Shown piece by piece: positions 1-8,659 of a stretch of 64,000 bases of DNA (the stretch's first letter is position 1; every line of letters begins with the position of its first letter). Under the pieces are notes generated by a model. That model saw only the letters and a list, made by a program, of their open reading frames with translations, did not search any database and was not told the origin of the DNA. This DNA comes from Vibrio marisflavi CECT 7928 (GTDB lineage: Bacteria; Pseudomonadota; Gammaproteobacteria; Enterobacterales; Vibrionaceae). The stretch covers positions 372,001-436,000 of the forward strand of contig NZ_CAKLDM010000001.1 of assembly GCF_921294215.1 (NCBI RefSeq), in the 5' to 3' direction. A program made the position numbers and the translations under genes.

Positions 1-646
1 TAACAGGCGACTTGGTAGTAAATTTTGGTGAAAAAGCCATATATATTTTATCTCGAGTTAAGCAGCCAGCATCTTTGTATTCCTTATTTCTCTTCTTCAT
101 TTCATATAAAGTGGTATTGAGAGTGAACATAAATACATCGATTCTATCGTTATCTAATTTGAGAAAGCTCTGGTTTAAATACTCTCCGTTATAGGGCATT
201 AACTCGAAATTTCCACCTGTTTCGTTAATAAACTCAAATTCCTCATCAAAGCCCGAATCTATAATGCCTCCAACCCTCAATCCTTCTAATGAATTTAAGC
301 CATTGAAAACCCAATTGCTGTCCTTCCTGACAAAGAAGCACATTTTTTGTACGCCGACTTCATTGTCTGGGTAAATTAGATCTGGTGCCTCTTTTTTTGC
401 TGGTGACAATAACGCATCGTAGTTGCCACTTCGTACATTATTTATAGCTCTTGACCAAGGGAATTTTTCAAACTCTAGTTTATACTCACTGTCTTTAAAT
501 ATTATTTTGACAGTATCTATAATGTACCCTTCACTTTTCTCTCCAACGCACAATTGTGGGCACCAATCGATATAAGCAATTTTCAATGTTTTTGAATAAG
601 AAGAGAAGCTAATAAATATTAGAATAAATACACCAACTAGCTTCAT
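1..646 (-). CDS. Orphan periplasmic substrate-binding protein, 3' end outside window
   Basis: The frame is open from an ATG at 646 down to the window edge, giving 215 residues of an incomplete protein. GGGAG lies about 9 bases before the start. The N-terminus is a short signal peptide (MKLVGVFILIFISFSSYS) followed by KTLKIAYIDWCPQLC, the first beta strand typical of SBP_bac_3 (amino-acid-type) binding proteins. A FPWSRA motif near residue 65 and a GLRVGGIIDSG hinge segment near residue 125 match the other binding proteins in this window. The expected role is ligand binding in the periplasm, either for an ABC importer encoded elsewhere or for a sensor. No permease or ATPase gene is visible beside it. 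The family is clear; the ligand cannot be told. Confidence 0.8.
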   Translation of the reverse strand, partial: MKLVGVFILIFISFSSYSKTLKIAYIDWCPQLCVGEKSEGYIIDTVKIIFKDSEYKLEFEKFPWSRAINNVRSGNYDALLSPAKKEAPDLIYPDNEVGVQKMCFFVRKDSNWVFNGLNSLEGLRVGGIIDSGFDEEFEFINETGGNFELMPYNGEYLNQSFLKLDNDRIDVFMFTLNTTLYEMKKRNKEYKDAGCLTRDKIYMAFSPKFTTKSPV

Positions 647-787
647 ATATGATACTCCCAATTGAACTTAGGTAAGTATAGGCGATGAAAAAGATGGTAT
701 TCGCATAAGAGAGACAACTGGCGTGATTCCCTGCCCAAACTGGTGCTGCGGTGAGGTAGCTGTAAATACAAGAGTGAGGTAAATGGT

Positions 788-810
788 CACAGATAACTAG
801 TTGGAAACCA
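788..810 (+). repeat. Outlying copy of the gcvP-flank terminal repeat
   Basis: CACAGATAACTAGTTGGAAAC matches the inverted terminal repeat of the element at 1928-3505 with one base missing. It points rightward, like a left end. It may be the left end of a second, decayed element whose right end would be near 1920. The match is short, so the end assignment is inference. Confidence 0.55.
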
Positions 811-907
811 TTTAGCCAAAAGGGTAGTGAATATCCCAGATATAAGAGTCAGTGACTTTGATAATTTTAGAAAACAACGTATTAGTTGAAGTATGGAAAA
901 GTAACAC

Positions 908-1023
908 CTTGCTAACGGGCGATAACGCGTTACTACCCAACTCGAATATTGTTTCCTAAACACTGAATCTAAACTGTGAGTCGAGTTCACCAAGCGTTAA
1001 CCCTGTTAAGCTATTTGTTAGGC
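908..1023 (-). repeat. Decayed attC-like (integron cassette) recombination site
   Basis: Just past the stop of the 161-aa gene, read on the minus strand, lies GCCTAAC (1017-1023), which fits the RYYYAAC core. It is followed by AACGCTTGGTG and AACTCGA, and about 60 bases later by the inverted partner TCGAGTT, GTAACGCG and GTTAGCA. Two nested inverted-repeat arms around a variable centre, directly after a gene, is the layout of Vibrio super-integron attC sites. The distal core GTTAGCA departs from GTTRRRY, so the site is probably inactive. It suggests that the adjacent gene arrived as a cassette. No integrase or second cassette is visible. Confidence 0.45.
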
Positions 1024-1027
1024 AAAG

Positions 1028-1513
1028 CTACAGACATTTTTCTTTGAGACGGACACGCTCTTGATCATCTTGTTTTAGGGCTTCACGATATTTTGAGACT
1101 ATTTGCATTGTTTGGAGCTTAGTCTGCTCAATAGAATCTAGCTTTTCTTCAAGTGCTGCATAGCTGTCAGTTTGTATATTCTTTTCTGTCCGCTCAAAGT
1201 TAAGCGAACTAGATTGCGTTGTAGCGAGGTCTTTTGAATAAGTAGCTTTCCAATTTACGGACTCACCCGATTGCAGTCTTCCCTGAGCGCTTAGAACTCT
1301 TAGTCTGGATTCATATGCGCGTGGGAGGAGCTCCTCAGCTTCCTCTAGCTGAGAGCGAACAAAGCTAACCTCTCTTTTAAGAGCAAGTCGCAAATCAAGA
1401 GATTTTACTTTTTGTACATTTCTATAGCTTTTAACAGAGATAATTGAGCCAATTACACCAGTTATTGCACCAACTCCACCGAGTACGACTCCTACATATT
1501 CAATTGTGCTCAA
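1028..1513 (-). CDS. Hypothetical 161-aa protein, N-terminal membrane helix and coiled coil
   Basis: The reading frame begins with TTG at 1513, preceded by GAGGTAA at good distance. Residues 5-27 are a Gly/Val/Ile-rich hydrophobic stretch that could form one membrane helix. The rest is charged and helical with heptad-like spacing (residues 40-75 and 115-155), suggesting a coiled coil. No known family was recognised. The attC-like repeat immediately downstream and the lack of any related neighbour fit a captured integron cassette. Function is unknown. Confidence 0.55.
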   Translation of the reverse strand: MSTIEYVGVVLGGVGAITGVIGSIISVKSYRNVQKVKSLDLRLALKREVSFVRSQLEEAEELLPRAYESRLRVLSAQGRLQSGESVNWKATYSKDLATTQSSSLNFERTEKNIQTDSYAALEEKLDSIEQTKLQTMQIVSKYREALKQDDQERVRLKEKCL

Positions 1514-1868
1514 TTACTTACCTCTTCATTTGCCTAATATTCTTAATAATAGTCAGTTCGTTTTTCTACCTGAGTATCTTTCAATTAACTTATCATAAGT
1601 CATTAAATAATAAAGTATAAACTTCAGATTTCGTATTCCTCCTTCATATGGAAACAAGACGGCCTGTTATCACTTTTTAACAAAGCGCGTTATATTTGAA
1701 GCTATAGCATTAATTCATTGATTAAAAACGTTGTTATTCATTGGTCTGTGGATAAAACAACAGCGTACTTCCGATGAAATGAGCCATTTCTCGCAATTCA
1801 ATCTGAATCAAACCCAATAAACTGAATTAATGACCAGAAGTTGTGCAGCTCAGTGTTGTTGCGAAATG
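1514..1868. other. Non-coding stretch upstream of the cassette-like gene
   Basis: About 350 AT-rich bases without a credible gene. The part near 1514-1680 should hold the promoter and leader of the leftward gene. No clear tandem repeat or RNA gene was seen. Confidence 0.4.
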
Positions 1869-1896
1869 AAAAGGCGAACCCAATGGCTCGCCTTTT
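1869..1896 (-). terminator. Terminator hairpin A, likely original gcvP terminator
   Basis: AAAAGGCGAACC and GGCTCGCCTTTT form a 12-bp stem with one mismatch around the loop CAAT. On the minus strand it ends in TTTTCATTT. A near copy with a perfect stem sits at 3440-3467, next to gcvP. The copy here is separated from gcvP by the element at 1928-3505, so it may be the ancestral terminator displaced by insertion. Confidence 0.6.
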
Positions 1897-1920
1897 GCTA
1901 TTTACTTGGTCATCTGTGAT

Positions 1921-1927
1921 CAACCGT
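1921..1927. repeat. Left 7-bp direct repeat CAACCGT (candidate target-site duplication)
   Basis: CAACCGT directly abuts the left terminal repeat. The identical heptamer at 3506-3512 directly abuts the right terminal repeat. This is the expected footprint of transposition with a 7-bp staggered cut. Confidence 0.65.
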
Positions 1928-1954
1928 TGATCACAGATAACTAAGATGGAAACT
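1928..1954 (+). repeat. Left terminal inverted repeat (27 bp)
   Basis: It begins TGATCACAGATAACTAAG and continues ATGGAAACT. It differs at one base from the reverse complement of 3479-3505. Confidence 0.75.
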
Positions 1955-1992
1955 TGCCAGCTTTCTGAATCAAACATTTAGGATGCCCCTTT

Positions 1993-2013
1993 GAGATAAC
2001 TGAGTTGGAAACT
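1993..2013 (+). repeat. Internal copy 2 of the end motif
   Basis: GAGATAACTGAGTTGGAAAC has the same orientation as the left end and begins 59 bases after the equivalent position in copy 1. It is a candidate transposase-binding site. Confidence 0.65.
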
Positions 2014-2050
2014 ATAAGCACAATAGGTGGAGTATAGACAGCAAGTTTCG

Positions 2051-2068
2051 TTAACTAAGTTGGAAACT
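2051..2068 (+). repeat. Internal copy 3 of the end motif
   Basis: TTAACTAAGTTGGAAACT has the same orientation as the two preceding copies and begins 55 bases after copy 2. Confidence 0.65.
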
Positions 2069-2103
2069 AGTTCCACACAGATCTTTTATTGGAGTAATTG
2101 CTC

Positions 2104-2136
2104 AGTTCGTAAAGCCTGAACCGCACTTTACGAACT
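2104..2136. other. Perfect 11-bp stem-loop inside the element
   Basis: AGTTCGTAAAG (2104-2114) and CTTTACGAACT (2126-2136) are perfect inverted repeats around an 11-base loop. No T-run follows on either strand, so it is not a typical terminator. It could be a protein-binding site or a structured RNA. It lies in a 560-base leader without a gene (2020-2579) upstream of the cargo gene. Confidence 0.5.
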
Positions 2137-2579
2137 ACGAATCTGTAATAAGCCAGCCGTTGTCGGAAGACAATAATGTTTGATCAGAATTTGCAGTGTA
2201 TTGCAGCGAATCATCACTGACTCATAGGTAAAGTTTGATCATTTATGAAGGCGTTCGTGCCGCATTTACCTTAGCGAGTGACAATAAAAATGGATCACTT
2301 CTAAGCTCGTTTTGGACATAAGCTTCCCAGAATACCAACAAAAGCTCTCTAAATTAACATTTCACATCGATCCTCTATTATTTCGCAAACTTACAGCCTG
2401 ATTGAAGGGTAAATGAGTTTAGTATTGTGCCTAATAGCAGCTCTAGCTCGATTTTGGTGCATCAGGTGTAAATTTTGAGTAACTAAGTCAGGCATTTACC
2501 ATAATGGGCATAAGCAACATTGCTTTCTATTGCTATCTTGCTAACACTTAGTTTGTGTTGTTGTTTTGAAGGTATAAGT

Positions 2580-3320
2580 ATGAAATGGACAATTATGTTT
2601 ATGCTTCTCTTGTGTGGAGCTTCAAATGCTCGGGATATTTGTATAACCAGTGGGAATTATGAACCATACGTAAATGACTCTATTCATGAGTTTGGGCCTC
2701 TTTCTGTTGTAGTTAAAGAAGCTTTTTTATTGGAAGGAATCACTGTTAATTATGACTTTAACCCTTGGGTTAGATCGTACAAGAAATCTTTAGTTGGAGA
2801 TTGTGAAGGGACAATAATGTGGACAAAGAATGATGAAAGGGCTGAGTCTTTTTATTTTTCAAAGCCTATATATATTGGATACTCAGTATTATTTTTTAAT
2901 AAAAGCAAACCAGTAGACTGGGATGGTAAGATAGGCTTAGAAGGCTCTGTTGTTGGTGGAACGTTAGGTTACTCATATTCAAAACTAGAAGAACTAGAGC
3001 GTAAAGGCAAAATTAAAATTATCTATTCTGAGAATGATTACAAGACATTTGAGAAACTATTAAAAAACAGAGTGGACTTCGTTCAATTGGATAAAAATGT
3101 AGGGGACTTTGTTCTATCTAAAAATTTCGAACATGATGAAATCAATAAAATAGGATTTCATGAAATTCCAATTAAAACAGATTCTTATAGTTTGTTGCTC
3201 ACAAAGTCCCTAAAAGACAATGATAAGTTACTAAAAAAATTCAATTTAGGTCTAAAAAAATTAAAAGAATCAGGTAGGTACGAAGAAATATTAGTGGAAT
3301 ATGATTTGTATTTGCCATAA
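2580..3320 (+). CDS. Orphan periplasmic substrate-binding protein, element cargo
   Basis: The ATG at 2580 is preferred because AAGG precedes it and the protein then starts with a classic signal peptide (MKWTIMFMLLLCGASNA). An upstream in-frame start at 2520 would put extra residues in front of it. The 246-aa product has the SBP_bac_3 layout: a DICITSGNYEPYV first strand, NPWVRSYK near residue 65, an ERAESFYFSKPI segment and a VVGGTLGYSYS hinge. It is most like the binding protein at 48155. No transporter gene is adjacent. Base composition is AT-rich compared with the gcv genes next door, consistent with transfer. A strong terminator follows. The ligand is unknown. Confidence 0.8.
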   Translation: MKWTIMFMLLLCGASNARDICITSGNYEPYVNDSIHEFGPLSVVVKEAFLLEGITVNYDFNPWVRSYKKSLVGDCEGTIMWTKNDERAESFYFSKPIYIGYSVLFFNKSKPVDWDGKIGLEGSVVGGTLGYSYSKLEELERKGKIKIIYSENDYKTFEKLLKNRVDFVQLDKNVGDFVLSKNFEHDEINKIGFHEIPIKTDSYSLLLTKSLKDNDKLLKKFNLGLKKLKESGRYEEILVEYDLYLP

Positions 3321-3356
3321 GTTTCGACGTACGCACTAGAATACTGATTCACTAAG

Positions 3357-3382
3357 GGAGGCTGAAACATCAGCCTCCTTTT
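3357..3382 (+). terminator. Terminator of the cargo binding-protein gene
   Basis: GGAGGCTGA and TCAGCCTCC form a perfect 9-bp stem with a 4-base loop, followed by TTTT. It lies 36 bases past the stop codon. Confidence 0.85.
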
Positions 3383-3439
3383 CCTCGTCCTAACAAGGTT
3401 TGGGGCAAAAGTTTCTTAGCTAGCCTTGTTGTGAAATGA

Positions 3440-3467
3440 AAAAGGCGAACCAAATGGTTCGCCTTTT
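3440..3467 (-). terminator. Terminator hairpin B, now serving gcvP
   Basis: AAAAGGCGAACC and GGTTCGCCTTTT form a perfect 12-bp stem around AAAT. On the minus strand TTTTTCATTT follows. It and its flanks (about 3427-3471) strongly resemble 1856-1900. It lies inside the right end of the inverted-repeat element but still 49 bases past the gcvP stop, so the element appears to bring a replacement terminator. Confidence 0.75.
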
Positions 3468-3478
3468 GTTATCCAGTT

Positions 3479-3505
3479 AGTTTCCAACTTAGTTATCTGT
3501 GATCA
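3479..3505 (-). repeat. Right terminal inverted repeat (27 bp)
   Basis: On the minus strand it begins TGATCACAGATAACTAAG and continues TTGGAAACT. It ends 10 bases from the gcvP stop codon. Confidence 0.75.
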
Positions 3506-3512
3506 CAACCGT
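3506..3512. repeat. Right 7-bp direct repeat CAACCGT
   Basis: This is the partner of 1921-1927. Only three bases separate it from the gcvP stop codon. Confidence 0.65.
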
Positions 3513-3515
3513 AAA

Positions 3516-6395
3516 TCAGTCTTCGTAGTTATCAATACTTGGGCAAGAACAGATTAAGTTACGGTCACCGTAAACATTGTCTACGCGGTTAACCGTTGGC
3601 CAGTATTTCCAAATCTTAGTTGACGCTGTCGGGAAAGCGCCTAGCTCACGTGGGTAAGGGCGGTTCCACTCTTCCGATGATAGGTCAACTTGAGTATGTG
3701 GAGCGTTAACAAGTGGGTTGTTATCTAACGGCCACTTGCCTTCTTTCACTGCTGTCATTTCGTGGCGAATAGCAATCATCGCTTCGCAGAAACGATCCAG
3801 CTCTTCTAAGTCTTCCGACTCTGTTGGCTCAATCATTAGCGTGCCAGCAACAGGGAACGACATTGTTGGCGCATGGAAACCGTAGTCCATTAAGCGTTTA
3901 GCGATGTCTTCTTCACTGATACCTGTTTCTTCTTTCAGTGGACGAATGTCGATAATACATTCGTGAGCAACGCGGCCGTTTGTACCACGGTAAAGAACAG
4001 GGTAGTGAGGAAGAAGTTTTTCCATTACATAGTTGGCGTTTAGGATCGCGACTTTAGTCGCTTCAGTAAGTCCTTCTTCACCCATCATAGCAATGTATGC
4101 CCATGAGATAGGTAGGATAGACGCGCTGCCTAAATCTGCCGCAGAAACTGCGTAGTCTTTGCCTTGAACACCGTTTTCAATGTGTCCCGGCAGGAATGGT
4201 GCTAAGTGAGATTTCACACCAATAGGACCCATGCCCGGACCGCCGCCACCGTGTGGAATACAGAACGTTTTGTGTAGGTTTAAGTGGGAAACATCTGAGC
4301 CAATAAAGCCAGGTGAAGTTAGGCCAACCTGCGCATTCATGTTTGCGCCATCAAGGTAGACTTGACCGCCTGCAGCATGAACCATTTCACAAACTTCTTT
4401 TACTTGCTCTTCATATACACCGTGTGTTGAAGGGTAAGTGATCATGATGCTTGATAGGTTATCTTTATGCTTCTCAACTTTCGCTTCTAGATCGCCCATA
4501 TCGATGTTGCCGTCAGCATCACACTTAACCACAACGACTTTCATGGAGACCATTGATGCTGTTGCTGGGTTTGTGCCGTGAGCTGAACTAGGAATCAAGC
4601 AAACATTACGGTGACCTTCACCACGGCTTGCGTGGTAGCGTTGAATCGCGATTAAGCCAGCGTATTCGCCTGATGCCCCAGAGTTTGGTTGCAATGAGAA
4701 GTCATCGTAGCCAGTAATTTCACAAAGCTTTTGTTTTAGATCTGCTGCTAATGCAGTGTAGCCAGCAGCTTGCTCTAGTGGCGCGAATGGGTGAATCGCA
4801 CCAAATTCTGGCCAAGTAACTGGAATCATCTCAGCAGCAGCGTTCAATTTCATGGTACAGCTACCAAGAGGAATCATACCGTGAGTTAGCGAGAAGTCTT
4901 TGTTCTCTAGCTGTTTTAGATAACGCATCATCTGTGTTTCACTGTGGTGCGTGTTGAAAACAGGGTGCGTTAGGAATGATGATTCACGGCGGCAGTTTTC
5001 TGGGATTGCCGCAAATTCGTTTTGCTCAATTTCAGCAGAAAGTGCAGAAACGTCTTCTTTAATATCAAAGATATTGAATAGGGCAGTGATATCTTCGATT
5101 GTCGTTGTTTCATCTAAGCTAATACCTAACTTGTCTGAGAACTCACGAAGGTTGATGTCAGCTTGTTGAGCTTTTTGGTATAGCTCTGCTGTTTTGTTTC
5201 CTGTGTTGATAGTAATGGTATCAAAGAAGCTATTGTGAGCGAGCTCGTAACCAGACTTTGTAAGGCCAGCAGCTAGAATTGCTGTCATGTGGTGAGTACG
5301 ACGAGCTATTGTGCGCAAACCTTCTGAGCCATGGAATACAGCGTAAAATGCTGCCATGTTGGCAAGAAGAGCTTGAGCTGTACAGATGTTCGATGTTGCT
5401 TTCTCACGGCGGATATGTTGCTCGCGAGTTTGCATTGCCATACGTAGAGCTTGGTTGCCGTTGGTGTCGATTGAGACACCAATAACACGGCCCGGCATTG
5501 TACGCTTATGCTTGTCACGTGTTGCCATGAATGCAGCGTGTGGACCGCCGTATCCCATTGGAACACCAAAACGTTGTGCTGAACCGATTACAACATCAGA
5601 GCCCATTTCACCAGCTGGTTTTAGTAGAGCACTTGCTAGTAGATCTGTCGCTACCGCAACAAGCGTTTTGTTTGCTTGTGCTTTCGCAATGATGTCAGTT
5701 AAGTCGCGAACTTCACCTGTTGTTCCTGGGTATTGAACTAGAGCACCAAATACGTCTTGTTCTGGTAGTGTGTCTAATGCTCCAACTTGTACTTCAAAGC
5801 CAATGTATTCTGCGCGAGTTTTCACAACTTCAATAGTTTGTGGGTGTACGTCGTCAGCAACGAAGAATACTTTGCTTTTGCTTTTACCAGCACGCTTACA
5901 TAGCGTCATCGCTTCTGCAGCAGCTGTAGCTTCATCAAGAAGGGAAGCGTTGGCAATTTCCATACCTGTTAGGTCCATTACCATTTGCTGGTAGTTCAGT
6001 AATGCTTCAAGACGACCTTGAGATATTTCTGGTTGGTATGGAGTGTACGCAGTGTACCAGCCTGGGTTTTCGAGCACATTGCGCAGAATAACGTTAGGTG
6101 TGAAGGTGTTGTAGTAGCCTTGACCGATAAAAGTACGCTTTACTTGGTTTTGGTCTGCAAACGCTTTCATCGCTTCAAGCATGTCGGCTTCGCTTTTAGC
6201 TTCAGCAAGCGACATCGGCTTTTCGAGACGAATTTGGCTCGGAACAGTTTCGTCGATTAAAGCGTCTAAGTTAGCGACATTGATAGCATCCAACATTTTC
6301 TGTTGATCTGCTTTATTCGGGCCATTGTGTCGGCCAACAAATTCATTTTGCGTTCCCAATTGTTTGAGAAGCGAGCTGTTGAGTAAATCAGTCAT
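3516..6395 (-). CDS. gcvP: Glycine dehydrogenase (decarboxylating), P protein
   Basis: P protein of the glycine cleavage system. It decarboxylates glycine with pyridoxal phosphate and passes the aminomethyl group to the lipoyl arm of GcvH, in the cytoplasm. The start at 6395 ([13 protein letters not shown]) is chosen because AAGGA precedes it; a longer frame to 6434 lacks such support. At 959 aa it has the usual length of the fused single-chain P protein. The PLP-lysine region [20 protein letters not shown], with the glycine-rich loop, is intact near residue 700. It follows gcvH on the same strand after a 164-base gap that holds a terminator-like hairpin, so it may be partly uncoupled from glyA-gcvH. 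The end of the gene abuts the inverted-repeat element. Confidence 0.97.
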   Translation of the reverse strand: MTDLLNSSLLKQLGTQNEFVGRHNGPNKADQQKMLDAINVANLDALIDETVPSQIRLEKPMSLAEAKSEADMLEAMKAFADQNQVKRTFIGQGYYNTFTPNVILRNVLENPGWYTAYTPYQPEISQGRLEALLNYQQMVMDLTGMEIANASLLDEATAAAEAMTLCKRAGKSKSKVFFVADDVHPQTIEVVKTRAEYIGFEVQVGALDTLPEQDVFGALVQYPGTTGEVRDLTDIIAKAQANKTLVAVATDLLASALLKPAGEMGSDVVIGSAQRFGVPMGYGGPHAAFMATRDKHKRTMPGRVIGVSIDTNGNQALRMAMQTREQHIRREKATSNICTAQALLANMAAFYAVFHGSEGLRTIARRTHHMTAILAAGLTKSGYELAHNSFFDTITINTGNKTAELYQKAQQADINLREFSDKLGISLDETTTIEDITALFNIFDIKEDVSALSAEIEQNEFAAIPENCRRESSFLTHPVFNTHHSETQMMRYLKQLENKDFSLTHGMIPLGSCTMKLNAAAEMIPVTWPEFGAIHPFAPLEQAAGYTALAADLKQKLCEITGYDDFSLQPNSGASGEYAGLIAIQRYHASRGEGHRNVCLIPSSAHGTNPATASMVSMKVVVVKCDADGNIDMGDLEAKVEKHKDNLSSIMITYPSTHGVYEEQVKEVCEMVHAAGGQVYLDGANMNAQVGLTSPGFIGSDVSHLNLHKTFCIPHGGGGPGMGPIGVKSHLAPFLPGHIENGVQGKDYAVSAADLGSASILPISWAYIAMMGEEGLTEATKVAILNANYVMEKLLPHYPVLYRGTNGRVAHECIIDIRPLKEETGISEEDIAKRLMDYGFHAPTMSFPVAGTLMIEPTESEDLEELDRFCEAMIAIRHEMTAVKEGKWPLDNNPLVNAPHTQVDLSSEEWNRPYPRELGAFPTASTKIWKYWPTVNRVDNVYGDRNLICSCPSIDNYED

Positions 6396-6516
6396 GGATC
6401 CTTTACCTTCTAAAGGTTCATCTACCAATGGCAAGCAAAAACGCTACTATTGATACTTTTAAGTATATACCTAAAGCTATTTTGGGCAGTAAGGTAGAAA
6501 TTCTAGAACCTGTAAA

Positions 6517-6542
6517 AAAGCTGCCTAAAAAGTGGCAGCTTT
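6517..6542 (-). terminator. Terminator-like hairpin between gcvH and gcvP
   Basis: On the minus strand AAAGCTGCC and GGCAGCTTT form a 9-bp stem around ACTTTTTA, and the descending arm runs on into T residues. It lies 18 bases past the gcvH stop and 122 bases before the gcvP start. It could end most glyA-gcvH transcripts or act as an attenuator ahead of gcvP. Confidence 0.7.
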
Positions 6543-6559
6543 AATGTTGTATTTTTTAA

Positions 6560-6940
6560 TTACTCTTCTTCGATAGAGTTTGCGTATTCTTCAGCGCTTT
6601 TCAGGTTGTCTAGTTCAGCTGCATCAGACATCTTAACTTTTACTATCCAACCACCTTCGTACGGTTCTTCATTGATAAGCTCAGGGCTGTCTTCAAGCTC
6701 TTCATTGACTTCAATGACTTCACCAGTGATTGGTGCGTAAATGTCAGAGGCTGCTTTAACAGACTCAACCAAAGAGAAGCTTTCACCTGCGTCAAGTTCA
6801 GCTTCGACTTCTGGCAGGTCTACAAATACCACATCACCAAGCATCTCTTGTGCGTGTTGTGAAATACCGATAGTTACAGTACCGTCGCCGTTGTCTTTAA
6901 CCCACTCGTGACTATCTGCGAACTTCAGTGTGTTATCCAT
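6560..6940 (-). CDS. gcvH: Glycine cleavage system H protein
   Basis: The lipoyl carrier that shuttles the aminomethyl group between GcvP and GcvT. The 126-aa length is normal. The lipoylation site is Lys62 in [15 protein letters not shown], and the acidic, Glu-rich C-terminus is typical. The ATG at 6940 has GGAG upstream. It lies 41 bases downstream of glyA on the same strand, so the two are probably cotranscribed. Confidence 0.97.
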   Translation of the reverse strand: MDNTLKFADSHEWVKDNGDGTVTIGISQHAQEMLGDVVFVDLPEVEAELDAGESFSLVESVKAASDIYAPITGEVIEVNEELEDSPELINEEPYEGGWIVKVKMSDAAELDNLKSAEEYANSIEEE

Positions 6941-6981
6941 TGCTTTATCTCCAAAAAAATAGCTATAAGGATGTCAATTAG

Positions 6982-8277
6982 TTACTGGTAAAGAGGGAAA
7001 CGGCGACAAAGTTCTTTCACTTGCTTACGAACTTTACCTTCGACGTCTGAGTTACCTTCAGGGCTTTCTACTAACCCATCCAATACGTCGCCAATCCACT
7101 CACCAATGAGTTTAAATTCTTCTGCGCCGAAACCTCTACTGGTTCCAGCTGGAGTACCCAAGCGAATACCCGATGTAATCATAGGCTTTTCAGTGTCAAA
7201 TGGGATTCCATTTTTGTTGCATGTGATTCCAGCGCGCTCCAGTGCTTCTTCAACTTGATTGCCCTTAAGGCCTTTAGGGCGAAGGTCCACAAGCATCAGG
7301 TGCGTATCAGTACCGCCAGTCACAATATCGCAACCGCGAGTTTGCAATACTTCGGCAAGAACTTTTGCGTTGTTGATCACTGAATTGATGTAAGTGTTGA
7401 ATTCAGGACCCATAGCCTCACCAAATGCGACTGCTTTTGCAGCGATAACGTGCATTAGTGGGCCGCCTTGAAGGCCTGGGAATACCGCTGAGTTAATCTT
7501 TTTATTGATGTCTTCGTGGTTTGTTAAAATCATACCCCCACGAGGACCGCGTAATGTTTTGTGAGTTGTGGTTGTTACAACGTGTGCGTGAGGAAGAGGG
7601 CTTGGGTGAGCGCCTGTCGCGATTAAACCAGCAATATGTGCCATATCGACCATCAATAGTGCACCAACTTCATCAGCAATTTCTCTGAACTTAGCAAAAT
7701 CGATAGTACGTGGAATAGCTGAACCGCCCGCGATAATCAGTTGCGGCTTGTGTTCGATAGCAAGCTCACGCACAGCATCATAGTTGATTTCAAGTGTGTC
7801 GCGATCAACGCCATATTGAACTGCGTTAAACCACTTGCCCGAAAGTGCAGGACGAGCACCATGAGTTAAGTGACCACCAGCGTCAAGAGACATGCCTAAA
7901 ATAGTGTCTCCTGGCTTAAGCAGTGCGAGTTTTACCGCGCCATTAGCTTGAGCGCCAGAGTGAGGTTGAACGTTTGCGTACTCACATTTAAAAAGTTGTT
8001 TAGCACGTTCGATAGCGATAGCTTCTACTGTATCAACATGCTCACAGCCACCGTAGTAGCGGCGACCTGGGTAACCTTCAGCATATTTGTTTGTTAAACA
8101 CGTTCCTTGGGCTTGCATGACAGCTTTAGAGACTATGTTTTCTGATGCGATCAGCTCAATTTGCTCATTTTGCCTATGATGTTCGTTTTGCACAGCCGCA
8201 AATACTGCGTCATCTGTCGCAGATAGATTGGTCGTAAAAAAGCTTTCTAAGCTGTGATTGTTGAATGTTTGGTTCAT
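6982..8277 (-). CDS. glyA: Serine hydroxymethyltransferase (glycine-cleavage-linked copy)
   Basis: PLP enzyme interconverting serine and glycine with transfer of a one-carbon unit to tetrahydrofolate. The 431-aa protein has the [11 protein letters not shown]-terminal motif and the PLP lysine at about residue 240 in [16 protein letters not shown]. The ATG at 8277 is preceded by GGAAGG. Vibrios commonly carry a second glyA in the main one-carbon locus; its place in this gcv cluster indicates a role in glycine use. It is divergent from the XRE/cupin gene, and 382 bases separate the two starts. Confidence 0.96.
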   Translation of the reverse strand: MNQTFNNHSLESFFTTNLSATDDAVFAAVQNEHHRQNEQIELIASENIVSKAVMQAQGTCLTNKYAEGYPGRRYYGGCEHVDTVEAIAIERAKQLFKCEYANVQPHSGAQANGAVKLALLKPGDTILGMSLDAGGHLTHGARPALSGKWFNAVQYGVDRDTLEINYDAVRELAIEHKPQLIIAGGSAIPRTIDFAKFREIADEVGALLMVDMAHIAGLIATGAHPSPLPHAHVVTTTTHKTLRGPRGGMILTNHEDINKKINSAVFPGLQGGPLMHVIAAKAVAFGEAMGPEFNTYINSVINNAKVLAEVLQTRGCDIVTGGTDTHLMLVDLRPKGLKGNQVEEALERAGITCNKNGIPFDTEKPMITSGIRLGTPAGTSRGFGAEEFKLIGEWIGDVLDGLVESPEGNSDVEGKVRKQVKELCRRFPLYQ

Positions 8278-8659
8278 GCTGAGGACCTTCCTATTTTTTA
8301 GTACACCAATTGGTTCTATTTGTATTTGTTGTACTAGGCCTATCTAACAACTGCACATTGACTCGATACTAGGCGAGTCATAGCAGGCAACTTATTCCCT
8401 AAATGTTGGGTAAAAGTGAACAAGGCGAATGTTAACATTGTCACTTGTTCAAAACCGAGCTTACATCTCATCATCTAACAAGCCAGTAACATACCCTGTG
8501 TCTCACGAACAATCAATCAAAAATTTCCTATAGGAAACATGAATTCTTTTAAAGTAGACCAAAGTACGCTTTAATAGCCACAAAAGAGTGATAGATACAT
8601 TAAATATTTTTACCAGAGCTGGCTGTGTAAATAGGAATTTAAATTGAAGAGGGAAAGGC
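8278..8659. promoter_or_regulatory. Divergent control region glyA / XRE regulator
   Basis: 382 bases between divergent starts. It contains the perfect 14-bp palindrome listed separately and an imperfect inverted pair GAACAAG (8418-8424) / CTTGTTC (8444-8450). The conserved core of a glycine riboswitch aptamer was looked for on both strands and not recognised. Confidence 0.5.
8524..8537. promoter_or_regulatory. Perfect palindrome TTTCCTATAGGAAA, candidate operator
   Basis: A perfect 14-bp dyad 122 bases upstream of the XRE/cupin start and 246 bases upstream of glyA. XRE/cupin regulators of this type often bind similar dyads in their own promoter, so self-control and glyA control are plausible. 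The binder is inference. Confidence 0.5.

Larger units (their letters stand above)
1928..3505. mobile_element. 1,578-bp non-autonomous inverted-repeat element carrying an orphan binding-protein gene
   Basis: The ends 1928-1954 and 3479-3505 are inverted repeats identical at 26 of 27 bases, both starting TGATCACAGATAACTAAG. Perfect 7-bp direct repeats CAACCGT flank them. The core motif recurs inside the left end at 1993-2013 and 2051-2068 in the same orientation, 55-59 bases apart. The three-site left end recalls the multiple transposase-binding sites in Tn7-family ends, although Tn7 duplicates 5 bp, not 7. The element contains one gene (a binding protein), two terminators and a long hairpin, and no transposase. 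It lies between the gcvP stop and a second copy of the gcvP terminator. Mobility by a transposase supplied from elsewhere is inference. Confidence 0.6.

Noticed and set aside
787..993. 68-codon frame on the minus strand
   Set aside because: It overlaps the attC-like repeat and the end motif, and has no ribosome site or protein-like composition.
1..3515. A complete integron or a full Tn7-like transposon
   Set aside because: No integrase, cassette array, tnsABC genes or other transposase in the window; only end motifs and one decayed attC-like site.
5386..5736. 116-codon frame antisense to gcvP
   Set aside because: Shadow of the highly conserved gcvP coding strand; several such frames exist there.
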